Made by a program: the position numbers and the translations under genes. From positions 9,370,501 to 9,434,500 of the forward strand of contig OZ005613.1 of NCBI GenBank assembly GCA_963930655.1: 64,000 bases of DNA, written 5' to 3'. A model generated the notes under the pieces. It was not told the origin of the DNA. It was given only the letters and a program-made list of their open reading frames with translations, and searched no databases. Below are positions 46,127-57,310 of the stretch, one piece after another (position 1 is the first letter of the stretch; each line of letters starts with the position of its first letter). The stretch comes from Myrica gale (lineage: Eukaryota > Streptophyta > Magnoliopsida > Fagales > Myricaceae).

Positions 46127-47016
46127 TACCGCCGCTGCAAGCTAGAGAACTTTGAGTAGTGACGTGGTGAGATAGTATGACAAATATGTCCACATTTATA
46201 ATAGAAATATGATAACGTCTCATAACGAAAGTTAATAAAAATATCTGACAAATTAGGCAAGGAAGAGAAAAACGTCTTTAAGTGGATTGCAAACATTGAG
46301 CCTAACTTTGATACGAAAAAACCCGCTTGTAAGTGATTCCATCGGAGAGCTTTTCCAGTCTTAACAATTGGCCAGTAAAAAAACCAATAGCAGAAATAGT
46401 AGACTGATTCATTCCTACCATAGGTAATCCATTAAGCTGAATCTAGAAAGAAGACATGGTGAGATCTACCTCAACAATTGTCATGGCAGGAGACTAATGT
46501 TGAAGGATTAATAGATGTCCTTTGAAATTTCAAGGAGCTATAAGAAGCACTTTATCCTTGTCTCTTGAACGAGTAAAATGAAAGAGATAGGTATAATTTT
46601 CTATAGCCGCGATTAGGAGACTGACTGTAAATTTCTATACAGCCAAAATATTGTTGATGATAACAGTTTGTCATGCAAGAATATAGGTTATGTTTGGTTT
46701 GATTTTTAAAATATTTTTATATTTATTTTTTAGAGAGTGTAGATTCACATGGAATTGGGATTGATAAAAAAAATTTGTTAAAAGTTAAAGTTTGTAAAAA
46801 ATTTGTTAAAATTTATTAAAGTTTGTAAAAATGTATTAAAATTGATTGTAAAAAAAGTTTGAAAATATTTTGAGATAGCTTTAATTTTTCCATAAAAACA
46901 GTATTAGATATCTGAGTAGCCATGTTCGTATCAAGAGAGACGAGAGAGAAGAGTATCCATAACATTTCCTCCGTTTGCTTTGTAATAAGATCCATTATGT
47001 GAGAGAGGTCAGACAT
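46127..47016 (-). pseudogene. LINE ORF1 remnant (DUF4283 and zinc knuckle)
   Basis: The minus strand begins MSDLSHIMDLITKQTEEML at 47016, is interrupted by AT-rich sequence (about 46640-46900), then reads RDKDKVLLIAP, FKGHLLILQH and IQLNGLPMVGMNQSTISAIG near 46560-46380. It ends with a decayed knuckle (FRYETLSYFYYKCGHICHTI) near 46220-46170. This order, a DUF4283 core followed by a CCHC knuckle, is that of the RNA-binding first protein of plant L1-type LINEs. Several stops and shifts. It abuts the Retand-like LTR and is probably the insertion target. Confidence 0.6.
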
Positions 47017-47979
47017 CGCAGAAGGAGTTACACAACAATCAAAAAGAAGCAGAAGAAAAAGAAAAAAGAAAAACTTATGAGCTCTGACAAACTAAGAACA
47101 CCAAGTACATCGCACCAGAATCGTCAGTGATAATCAAAAAGAAATGAGGAAATTACGAAAAGGTGGAAAATAGGTGTAGATATAGAACTAGGACAATTAA
47201 CACAGGGAAAAAAAAACTCTCGGCTTTGTGATCAGCTCTTCAAACCGAACCTTTTTATTAGCTTATTTGCTGCCCAGGCCCTGAACCTAGCTCAGGTTGG
47301 CAAAACAAAATTTTCTTACTTTTTAGAATTTTAAGTTTGATAATTTTGAATGCCAACTAATAAAATCTCAAAAATTTCGTCAATAATTTTTTTATTCTCC
47401 TCAAATTAAATCATCTCTCTCCACACTATTTTACAAATATTTTTTCATAAAAAAATTAAACTATCTATACATTTTTTTACAAATTCTAATATTTTTTAGT
47501 AAAAAAAACTATCAAATCTTTTTTTATTTTACTTTTTTTCAAAAACTCTCCCATAAAAATTAATTTCTAACAAGACATTCTTCAAATTTTTACAAGTTCC
47601 AGAAAAGTCCACGAAATCTGCAGTACTGGCACTAATAAAAAAAAAAATCATAACCCCCCCCCCCCCCCCCCCCCCCCCGTAAAATTAAACAACATAAAAA
47701 AACTGGTTAGTTTTGAGCTTACAATGCAAACCCAGCCAATTATTCTAATGCTGACCAAGACATAAGATTTTAATATGGGCGAGAATAGCCTATCTCTCGT
47801 GGCCCAAACCGGCGACGCAAGAATTATAAACACGGGTGAAGATATAAACCCGGCCTTTGCACCGGATTCTCGAATCATACTGTCAGCTCCAACCTAATTC
47901 AGGCGTGAGAGAGAAGGGAAAGGGATTTCGCCAAGTCATATAAAGGTGTAGTTAGGATCTGTAACCATTTCAGTCGGCA
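47017..47979. other. AT-rich region upstream of COX19; poly-C run
   Basis: No gene seen. A run of 25 C lies at 47654-47678, which may be shorter or longer in reality because such runs are hard to sequence. CATATAAAGG about 40 bp before the COX19 ATG is a weak TATA-like motif. Confidence 0.5.
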
Positions 47980-48262
47980 ATGGCTTCCGGTGAGTTCTTT
48001 TATTTTTATTTTTTTCCATTGTTCTTCTGATGGTAAACAATCGGTATAAATAGTTTGCTTGGTGGCGGAGCAAATTGATGAAGAAGTGACCAACTAGGTT
48101 TCCGGATCACGATAAAGTTATTTTTTTCTGTATTTTACAGGAGAAGGTTCTCCGCGAGACTCAGGGGCGGAGGGAGGGGGTGGCGAAGGGTATCGGCCGA
48201 TACCCTTCCCCCCCCCCAAAAAAAAATTTTGCAATTTACTTTTTTATTATTTTTTAAAAAAT

Positions 48263-48805
48263 ATTTGGCCTGGGCCAACACCCATCAGGCTCAGGCCCAG
48301 GCCAACTATAAACATATTTTCCACGTAAAGCCTGGGGCCGATCCCCTTGGCCCAGGCTTTTATGTGGAACTTGAGAGAGAGGAACAGAGGGAAAGAGAGA
48401 AGGGGTTGTAGGCGGTCGACGAGGTGGCGACCACAGACGCTGAAGAAGGAGGAGGAGAGACGCGCAACAGTTGTCTCCAAGTGTTTTTGTCGTCGTTGTT
48501 ATCGAGCTTTGGAGGAGCTATTATTTTTTTTAAAATATTTGGCCTGGGCCGACACCCATCAGGCTCAGGCCCAGGCCAACTATAAACATATTTTCCACGT
48601 AAAGCCTGGGGCCGATCCCCTTGGCCCAGGCTTTATGTGGAACTTGAGAGAGAGGAACAGAGGGAAAGAGAGAAGGGGTTGTAGGCGGTCGACGAGGTGG
48701 CGACCACAGACGCTGAAGAAGGAGGAGGAGAGACGCGCAACAGTTGTCTCCAAGTGTTTTTGTCGTCGTTGTTATCGAGCTTTGGAGGAGTAGTTCGCTC
48801 TAAGT
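48263..48805 (+). repeat. 274-bp tandem duplication within the hAT element
   Basis: Two near-identical copies start at 48263 and 48537 (ATTTGGCCTGGGCC). Each holds GGCGGTCGACGAGGTGGCGA and ends near GAGCTTTGGAGGAG. The 148-codon open frame across it (48347-48793) is simply this repeat read twice and has no recognisable domain. Confidence 0.9.
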
Positions 48806-49766
48806 CTCAAGAACAAGAGGAAGAAATGGCCTCGAGAGCTATTGCTCCTCTGCGTCGGCCCAGAGGTACCTCCATTTCCGTTAGGATTGAATCTGCAACT
48901 GGGTTTTTCTTTTTTAATTCCTTTTTTGATTTGCTAGTGAGACCTAATGGTTTTTTATTTCCTTAGAATTAGAATGTCTTATTGAATCGGAATCTGGGAT
49001 TTCTTTTCGCAAATTTTTAATTTAAACCCATGGAATCTATGTTCTTTGATTGTTGAATGTTTTGGCAAACCATTAAAAGTCCGTTTCTTTTGTTTTTCCT
49101 GAGTTAGCCTTAACTATTCTGCCCATGTGCAAAGATTTGGGGAAAGTAAATATTAGGAAACGAGAAAGAAATAGTGAAGATAAAGAAAAAAGATCATTAA
49201 TTTGTCTATGCAGGGATTGATATAAAATTTTGGTTTCGGGGTCTCTGTTTCGTTCAACTTATTGGCCCTGTTGTTGTCAACTAATGAGAACCACTCCTTG
49301 ATTAGGATCAGGATCCTCTGCCTTGATTACTTTTGGTTTTTTCACTTAATGTTGTAGTGGTCGTTTATCTAACATAGACAACATATTTCATGATCTTCTC
49401 TCCCTCTGCAGTCTTGGATTATTATCGTTGTTTTGTGAATTCTCTGATTTTGTTTCTTTGGATATTTTCCATCTGGGTCTTGGTGATAATATACTGGGTG
49501 TCCGTGTGATTTATTTTCCAGGCATGTCGATATGTTTTTCGCTTGATGACAATGAGCTCTGCTGTGGTTTTGTTGGATTTAAGTTAAAGTGTGAAGAATT
49601 TTGAAGTAATATATAGCTATAATGCAGGGATCTTAAGGCTCTTGTGTTTGTGAAACAGAAAATGCTTTATCTAGAATTATAAGATAGGAATTTCTTTTGA
49701 TGATTTTGTCCTTAAGCACTGAAGAAATTGCAATCAAATCTATAACAACTAGTTCTAGTGACTAAC

Positions 49767-49906
49767 CTATCCCGGGACTCCACCCCAATTTCATCAACCT
49801 CCTTTTCCTCAGCTGTCAGCATTCCAGCAGAGGCAGCAATGTCTGGTTTGGACATAACAGATCCCATGTCTGACATCCTGAACTGCTGCGCAGCCTGTGT
49901 CTGCAA
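49767..49906 (-). pseudogene. Captured exon of NAC-alpha (nascent polypeptide-associated complex alpha)
   Basis: The minus strand reads LQTQAAQQFRMSDMGSVMSK, then KPDIAASAG...EEKEVDEIGVESRD, the region before the C-terminal UBA domain of plant NAC-alpha. It is bounded by CTAG before TTGCAG and a donor-like GTTAGT after GGGATAG, that is, one genomic exon with intron edges, not a cDNA copy. The parent protein binds nascent chains at the ribosome. The fragment alone has no function I can infer. Confidence 0.7.
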
Positions 49907-50206
49907 CTAGGGTCTTTTGATTTTCTATAGTATGTGGCAATGAAAGCAATTAATTTTGTGGATTGATGTTATTTCTAATGTATTAGAATTGAAATTGATT
50001 TGAATTTTTGAAATAATTGAATATTTGAATAATTGAATTTGTTAGGACATAGTATGATACATGTATTTCAATATTTTTAATGTTTTTCATCTTTAATTTT
50101 CGTTATTGTAATTCTAAGAAAATTTTTGTATTAAGAAGGAATTTTTTTTTGTTCTTTCGCCTTTAAAGTTCGACACCCTTGAATATTAATCCTGGTTCCG
50201 CCACTG

Positions 50207-50361
50207 CCGCGAGTAATTTCGGTTTTGGAGTAAACTTTGAGGAAGCAAAAAATGATTTTAGTGTCATGGGCTTGCGATTACAAAAGGCCTCGTTTCCATT
50301 GGAAGAGAATGATTTAAATTATGGGAGATTGCTGCCTTCAGACAACTTAAAATGAGAGATT
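50207..50361 (+). other. Unassigned stretch between hAT and organelle DNA
   Basis: From 50212 the plus strand is open for 47 codons (SNFGFGVNFEEAKNDF ... LLPSDNLK) and then stops. Joined to 48142-48161 across the hAT element it would follow an AG acceptor, but no frame fits the COX19 exon 1 phase. I do not recognise it. Confidence 0.35.
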
Positions 50362-50409
50362 GGTAAATATCTAATGCGTTCGCCGACTGGAGAAGTCATC
50401 TTTGGGGGA
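50362..50409 (+). pseudogene. psbC: Plastid psbC fragment
   Basis: It reads GKYLMRSPTGEVIFGG, a strongly conserved part of the photosystem II CP43 protein. Only 16 codons are present. It joins mitochondrial rRNA sequence through shared GGGGGAG, implying fusion of organelle pieces before or during insertion. Confidence 0.75.
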
Positions 50410-50711
50410 GTCACTGTTCCCTGGGATTGGCTTTGGGCATTTCCTGCGCAGCTTAGGTGGAGGGCGAAGAAGGCCTCCTTCCGGGGGGCCCGAGCCGTCA
50501 ATGAGATACCATTCTGGAAGAGCTAGGATTCTAATTTCTAACCATGTGTCAGGACCTACGAGCCAAGGGACAGTCTTAGGTAAACAGTTTCTATGGGGAG
50601 TAGGCCTCCCAAAAGGTAACGGAGACATGCAAAGGTTTCCTCAGGCCAGACGGAGATTGGCCCTCGAGTGCAAAGGCAGAAGGGAGCTTGACTCAAGACC
50701 CACCCGTCGAG
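50406..50711 (+). rRNA. rrn26: Mitochondrial 26S rRNA (rrn26) fragment, nuclear copy
   Basis: It contains GCATTTCCTGCGCAGCTTAG, AGGACCTACGAGCCAAGGGA, GGCCCTCGAGTGCAAAGGCA and GACCCACCCGTCGAG, landmarks of plant mitochondrial large-subunit rRNA. It is about 305 bp of a roughly 3.5-kb gene, with scattered changes, so it is a nuclear insert and not a working rRNA. Confidence 0.8.
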
Positions 50712-51794
50712 GAAAAAAAACCTCTATTTTATGCAATTAGAGGTTTCTCTTTTGTTTTCTTTTCCTTGCAGAGTAGTTTAGAAATGGGTAATCGCTAAAG
50801 CTAAATTTCCTTCTCTGGATTATCTACGAACATCATTACTAAACCCGAATTATGTTTTACCAAATTATTTGCCGACTCTAGTGTGCTCCCACTCTAATGA
50901 TCTTCTATGAATTTGATTGTTTGATAACCATGCTTCTGCTTTGAGGCCAGCCCAAGCACGACCCACCCAGCCAAACTGACCGCGGGCCGGTTGGATTGGT
51001 CTGGGTCCTGGCCGGTCCGGGCTACTGGTAGTAGCTTGGGCTGATTGGTAGATCAGGCCGTCCCTGAGTCTAAATGGGCCGACTGTTGCCCGACCCTTCA
51101 CTGCACAGCCCAAAAAAACAAATTGTTCCTAAGAATACATGCGTTTCAAGGGATTGAAAGAAGCGTTAAGCGTTCCTCTTCATGACTCCGGAGCTCCAAA
51201 AATAAAATCGTGAGAGAGAATCTTATTCATTTGACAATTAATTTGTTTTGTCACCGGCAACGAAGTCCTATATTTTTTCATAGAAGCAACTGCATTAAAT
51301 CATCTCTCCACACTTTTTTACAAGATTGATTTGCAAAATTGCAAGTGGTTTTTACATAGTTCAAGGTTTTTATCCTCCTTTGGATGGGAGAGATTGTCAC
51401 TTTCATGGCTAAGAAAGAGTCTACTTCTCATGCTTGCATTTTAGCACCCAAAAAGACACAGAATTTACAAGGGAGCTGTATGTGTAGAATTTATGAAAGC
51501 CATCTGGTTTTATGTTTTCCAAAATTGATGGAATGAGTGAATCCTTTTACAGTGAGGGTGAGGTTGTTTGACATATACAATCTCAAGGTGTTCTGTAGGA
51601 TCTGCAACCTATTATTCCTTGTAATCAAGGCCAGTATTATGTGTGAATATGAATGTTAACGTCCCCAATATGTACTGGACTTAGGACGCACACTCATGTG
51701 CACACTTTGTTTTTGAAGAATTGCTTAAAACCTCCCGGAATTGCTGTAAGACTTGTGTAAGACCCTTTTATTCAAAAGTATATTATTTTTGCAG
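50712..51794 (+). other. Rest of COX19 intron 1
   Basis: No gene seen. 50940-51070 is GC-rich with CCGGTCCGGG-type runs; the rest is AT-rich. Confidence 0.4.
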
Positions 51795-52627
51795 GCGCGG
51801 CATTTGGTGGGAGTAGAGGACTGAGACCTGTACCTCCGGAAAAAGGAGTCTTCCCTTTGGGTCACATGCATTTATGTGACCTGGTAGTGTTGCTTTAGAG
51901 TTTCCTCACCGAATTACCTCGTGATTTTGTTTTGTACTCTTATAAGGTTTACATGTTGGAGAATGTCCAAATGATAATTCTGAGTTTTGTCTGAATTTAT
52001 AATTTGCTTAGTTTATGGGTGGGCTCTATTTCAGGAAAAGAAACAATACCTCAGCTGTCTAAAATATTTTGCCCACTAATCTGAAAAATGTAGACACTTG
52101 TCAAAGAAGTATCTGGAATGTCGTATGGAAAGTAAGTGTTTTGGTTTCTTCTACTGTACATTATGCATGTTATCTACATGGAGGTTTGCATGTAAGTTGG
52201 CTATCATGAGCATGAGTGATCTGTGCTAGGATACTAATCGGTGCCGATACTAAGCTGTTGAGATCAATCTTGAAACCAGAAGTCAACACAACCAAAGAAA
52301 TCGGTGCTATTTGAAAAACCATAGAATTGATTCAAAACCATTTTTGTGGGTCTCTGATTGGTGACTAGTGCCTAATGCAGAAGAAAGGGTCATAATGCCT
52401 CTAGGGTGAGCTAATCCCAAGCAGTCCTCTGTTCTGATTGTAGGCTGCAACACACCTGCCTGAATATTTTTTATCTTATTTTATTTTATTTATATGCAAA
52501 AGAATTGCAACATGATCATCCTTCATTAGCATCTTGTATCAACTTGATGGCAAAGCAAGACATGGCCGAACTAGGATTTTCGAGAGAAAGTGACACGGAA
52601 GTTTCTGGAGTGAATGTTAAGCTATAA

Positions 52628-53400
52628 GAATCGAAAACCAAGACTGACATTCACCTGAGAGCAAGACTGTAGAATGCGAAGTTGGAAGAGCTTTTCTATA
52701 TTTCTTTTTGGCAAACGACATCATCACATTTAGACTTTTCTCGAGTCTATATCTAGCAATCGTATCGAGATTATAGACTTTTTGGCAAAGGTCAGCCAAA
52801 AAGTCTACATCAGCACAATTTATAGATGAAACAAAGATGAAAAGTGTAAGTGTATGTGATTGGCCTTGACTGTCCCGTCATGCTACTACTTTGGAAGTTC
52901 ACCATAAAAATGTTCAAACTAGGTTGGCCAAAATCACATACAATGCTTTTTGTAGATTTTCGTAAGACATAATCTGCATATTCTCTTTTAATATTTATTT
53001 GGTACCAAAGTTGAGCTTCTCTATCCGGATGTTACACTGCTATAGGTACCTTTTCTTCTTCTTCTATTTGCAAGTCAAAATTCTCCTCAACCTGACAAAC
53101 ACAATTGGTTGGGTCTTTAGATCTAAAGACCATCATAACATGCAAAATAAAGTATATTTAACTTGGAATTGCCAGAGTCATGGGACCCAGAGTGGCTCCT
53201 TCTCCTTCTCCTTTTTCTCATTTTTTGAACAAGACCCCTGAAACCTTGATCTTTTGTCTACTAATACTAGGTCAAGCTGAGCCCTTAGTCCTTGAATTAA
53301 CTCTTTCCTTGTTCATCTGATCTGTATGTTTCCTGAGCCGGTACATTCATTCATAGACCCCATCTAAGTTCTAAACTCTACAAATGTTAGTCAACCATAG
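52628..53400. other. 3' flank of COX19, MITE-like hairpin
   Basis: No gene. TAGACTTTTTGGC and its reverse complement GCCAAAAAGTCTA face each other 8 bases apart at about 52773-52806, followed by TACATCAGCA; a related TCTACATCAGCACCAAT lies at 54508-54524. These suggest decayed small transposons, but their full limits are unclear. Confidence 0.35.
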
Positions 53401-54270
53401 TTGGCTCTAATACCAATTTTTTACGTTCTCTTGTTTCCCCTCTTTCACCCTTGTTTCCGGCGGTGGGAGGAGCTTCGGCTCTTTCCACCTCCCCCTTCCT
53501 CTCCCCACCGCCCCATTTCTTCTTCCTCCTTTTCTCTTCCCCCTCCTCCCCTGTTTTTTTTTGTTCGGAACCTTGGTGGTCAGATGCTGGCGATTCCGTG
53601 TGTCATCGGTGGACACAGCGTTGCTAGATGTCATCTCCTCCTCCAGCTGAGCACTTCCAAACCAGTTCGGCATCTAGTGGACGGAGAGAGGCGTCTCACG
53701 CGCCGCGCGTGGATCTCACGCGCTCGCCTCAGGCATTCTATTCCGGCCTGTTTTCCGACGGTTTGAGCTATAGTGCACCTCTCGGAGGGTTCCTATTTCT
53801 TTTTTCATGCTCGTCGCCGCTGTTTTGATACCTTCCGGCGGCGTGTTGTGGTCACGCTCTGGTGCCTCTCCTTGTGTTGCTGGTGTTGTGGCCTCTCTGT
53901 TTGCTCGTGGTGGAGCGTGTTCCGTCTCTTTTGTTGGTTTTCTTTACTGTTTTGTTGGTTCTCTACTTTGTTTGGTTGGTTTTTGCTGTTGTTGGTCTGT
54001 GTTTTGATCCAGCTCCTGCGTGAACTTTCTCCAATCCCTTATGGATCTTTTCTGCCCTTGCATGGGCTTTCTATACCGGACTGTGATGCTTTCCTTACTA
54101 GCATGTAAAGGTCCTGGTAGTTATGTCTATCGAGTCCTGCCGCCACTCTCACTGCTTTGCATGGAGCATATAGCGGCTTTCTTCGATCCGTTATAGGATC
54201 CCGCCGGTGTTTATCACCTGGTCTTTGTTTCAGTTCCTCTTTGGAACTTGATCTAAAAAAAAAGAATAAG
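53401..54270 (+). other. GC-richer insert ending in an A-run
   Basis: It differs in composition from its surroundings, is pyrimidine-rich at the left, and ends CTTGATCTAAAAAAAAA at about 54258. That end suggests a 5'-truncated LINE or a retrocopy on the plus strand. No protein motif is visible in any frame. At 53402-53417 TGGCTCTAATACCA resembles a reverse primer site, which would instead suggest an LTR element; I cannot decide. Confidence 0.35.
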
Positions 54271-56200
54271 TAATTGGTTTGTGCAATGGAAAAGCACCAG
54301 GATTGTTCTATCGCTTGGTCTGTGCCACAAACTTTGCACCTCCTGACTGCACTTTTCATCATATTTTTATACAGTAGGTTGTTGACTCCAAATAAGGGAG
54401 CTAACTGCCAATCTATATCTAGGGCAAAGGACATCTCAAGAAAGACATGATTGGCTGATCGGACAAATGTATTGGTGTAGACATTGGTGTTGAAGTAGAC
54501 CAATGTCTACATCAGCACCAATGTTATTTGGAGACTGTTGGTTGTTGAAGTCTACTTCAACATTTTTTCTCTTTCCTCTTTCTCTCTCCCCATTACCATC
54601 GGTAATGGCTTCGTTGAAGAATATTGTGTTGTTAGAGTACTCTTTTGTACACAGCACAAAGGCATTGAAAAAAAATTAGACAAGTTGAAATCGATTTGCT
54701 TCCACTTGGAGAAACTTGAGGGATACGTGTCTGTTCAAGTTTCATTTGATAACATTATAACGAAACTAATGCTTTACAATATTTCTTATTGTATTTGAAA
54801 TTACCTCCTTTTAGTTTGGAGTATGTAATCAAATTGAAAAATACGTCAATGCACTGAGCACAAATTTCTACTGACAGGCATGTTGGTGACTGCCATCACT
54901 TTGATGATTCCCTTTGGACAAAGAAGTTGTAAAGAGATCAAGTATATGATAAATTCATTGTTTTAGTTTTTCGGATTGGTTTCACATTGCAATAAATGGC
55001 CGTTTTCCACAATTTTGAGGGTAACATCCTCAGGTTTATGTTAATCTGTCTTCAATGATTGCAGCAGGTCTTATATTTTCTCCACCATAAAGCCAAGAGT
55101 CCTTTTGCCCAAGAGTATATAATTGGCTGATGTTAGAGATCGTATTCAGATTCTTAGGATGTACTGCATTTCAAGATATTGAGGTCAATACAGTACATTG
55201 GTTTAACTTTTTGGCAATTTTGTAACACCTAAATCATTTGCTCCACCGCGATTTTTGTAAAAATTTACAATTGTAAAGACTTTTCAAATTAGCGTATGTT
55301 TTGATTTCCATTGATTTAAACAAGCCAACGATTTTCCATTTCTCTGGAGGATAAAGAGCTGTCCGATTCAAATCAGGGGAAACTTAAAACACCTATAATT
55401 GGAAAACAGACTTTGATTTGCTTGAATCCATAACGTGTCGCAATAGACTGCCATCTGCAGCAATAGGGCAACTTTCAAACGTTTGCATCCAAACTCTATC
55501 TTACGGGTGTAAGCTGCTCCCATTGTGTATATAAGTAATTAGTTCCCCTCTCATCCACTCCCAGGGCAAGTTCCAATGATCAAAGACGTCCTAAAGAATT
55601 TTTGTTCTCCATGGTGACCCGAGCAAGATAATTGTTTTTCATAGGCTTGAATGACATTATAGGAGAAGCTAAGATCACCATTCTGGCGGGATAAGAACTT
55701 GGTTTTTAAAATTTTGGCCTTGAATTTCCGCTTCCAAATGCAAGAAATATGCATCGAACCCTCTTCATTTAAACTATCCTAAATAATCAGTGAGATAAGT
55801 TTGGGAAAAATGAAGTGTAATGGACTAAAAATAATATATGAGGAAAACACCATATAGCATTAATTCATTTAAACAACTAATCAAATAATAATAATAAATT
55901 TGCTCATAAGCATGCAAGCAAAAGAAAATTCAATATAGCGGCAAAACCTCTTCAGTAAAACTTAAGAAAGCTTAAAAGAGCGTCTTAAGCGGGAGGGGTG
56001 TCACAATGCATAACTCACTATCCATGTAGCTTATGTTTAGCAAGATGCGATATTTCCTTTAGTGCCATGAAAAGGCGAATAAAATGAGAACTTGAATTAG
56101 GCACTGAGATAGTGATTGAACTAAGATCTATACAATGTTTTGAGTTTACACATACACTATTCTCTAAGAGAACTCTATTGTAGCATGTATTCATACCCAC
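54271..56200. other. Unassigned AT-rich region
   Basis: Nothing I can support as a gene. The short open frames lack domains and codon bias. Confidence 0.4.
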
Positions 56201-57310
56201 TTTTTCTTTTACAAGTGTGCTCGGTTGTCACACAATTCATTTCCAAGTATGAACAAGTTAAATGCTAGTAGAGATGCATGATCGGGTCGTGCCCAGTATA
56301 AGCGAATGAGAGATGTTACAATTAGGGGCACCACATGGCCCTTTGCATCACACTTCCCTCCTTTCATGATACACCATCAAAGAAGATATCTTCTCTCTCC
56401 CAGTCTCTCTAGAAAGTTGTCTCCCTTTCGTTGGATATTTAAGTTTTAGAATTTGTGAATGATTCTCTCGTAAAACACTCCACCTCTTAAAAGAATGACT
56501 ACGCAATAGGTTGTGTTCATGAGAGACATTTCTAGAAGTTGCATGATTGCTTACCTCTTGACTAAGTTTAGCTAGAGATGCTTTTATAACATATGTGAAA
56601 AGTCTTGGGCTACGTAGATTATAAATGTTGTTTGTTTTCAGTTGATTGTGAGTTGTACTCTTTGGGATATTATTTAAGACTAAGGGAAGACAATTTGGCA
56701 AGCATTTATGATTATATTCATTGTCGACAAGTTCTGGTGCTTCTTTTGGGTAATAACGTAACTATGAATAAAGTATATTTGGTCATGAGATGATTAAGAA
56801 TGGTTCGGAGTACTAAACTTAAGAGGGATTAGAAATGATTAATCTTATTTGTGCAAGTGAGTCTGAGGCATAACGAGACACATAAGGATGTTGCTATGTT
56901 GGTCTTCTCTAGTGAGAGATTTGATATAGTGCTATCTCACCTTTGCTTCTACAGGTGTGCTCAATGGTTGAACAATTTATTTGCAAGTATGAACAAGGTT
57001 GAGAATGCTAGAAGAGATGCATGATTAAGTTTTACCCGCTATGAGCGAGTGGGAGATGTTACCAATTGGGGGATCCATGTAAACAACACCCCATGCATGT
57101 GTGACACATGGCCCCTCGCATGCACTTAGTTTTGCAAGTGTCATGCATAGTGACACTTGGTCCCAGGCATGACACTCTTGCATGCATAGTTGTCATGTGT
57201 CACAAGGAGGTTATTGAGGAAAGACTATAAAAGGACATCTCCTGGATCCTTGAAAGATATTTTTCCGTCATTTTAGTATTCACACAGTTACAATGAGATA
57301 TCATAAAAGG
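56201..57310 (+). repeat. Two related copia-like element ends
   Basis: 56205-56330 and 56945-57075 are diverged copies: GTGTGCTC ... AAGTATGAACAAG ... AGAGATGCATGAT ... GYGAGTGGGAGATGTTAC. The last part looks like a polypurine tract (GAGTGGGAGA) followed by an LTR start TGTTACC (57055). A TATA-like ACTATAAAAGG lies near 57225. LTR ends on the right were not found. Confidence 0.4.

Larger units (their letters stand above)
48162..50206 (+). mobile_element. Non-autonomous Tip100-like hAT element with captured exon
   Basis: It starts CAGGGGCGGAGGGAGG and ends TGGTTCCGCCACTG (reverse complement CAGTGGCGGAACCA). The 11-bp CAGGGGCGGAG end is that of Tip100-type hAT elements. CCGCGAG occurs on both sides (48152-48158 and 50207-50213), a near 8-bp duplication with 2-3 extra bases on the left. 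There is no transposase frame. Inside are a 274-bp tandem duplication and a fragment of a NAC-alpha gene, so it is Pack-type. It lies in COX19 intron 1. Confidence 0.75.
47980..52627 (+). pseudogene. COX19: COX19-like twin CX9C protein, disrupted gene
   Basis: COX19 is a small intermembrane-space protein needed for cytochrome c oxidase assembly. Exons seen: 47980-47989 (ATGGCTTCCG, donor GTGAGT); 51795-51883 after GCAG (AAFGGSRGLRPVPPEKGVFPL...CDL, donor GTAGTG); 52035-52131 after TTTCAG (EKKQYLSCL...SEKCRHLSKKYLECRM, donor GTAAGT); and a last exon ending at 52627 (NLMAKQDMAELGF). Phases fit. Both CX9C pairs are present: C-DLEKKQYLS-C and C-RHLSKKYLE-C. Faults: TAA at 52077-52079 where the family has Lys; no AG directly before the last exon's expected start, the nearest (52528-52529) adding four codons. 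Intron 1 (3.8 kb) holds a hAT element and organelle DNA. Identity is confident; whether it is dead rests on the stop. Confidence 0.85.

Noticed and set aside
47654..47678. Poly-C run as a functional element
   Set aside because: A plain homopolymer with uncertain length; no flanking structure.
48347..48793. 148-codon plus-strand frame
   Set aside because: It is a 274-bp duplication inside a hAT element read twice, with no recognisable domain.
53402..53417. TGGCTCTAATACCA as a reverse iMet primer-binding site
   Set aside because: One mismatch to the usual site, no CA-ending LTR next to it and no gag downstream; left as a remark.
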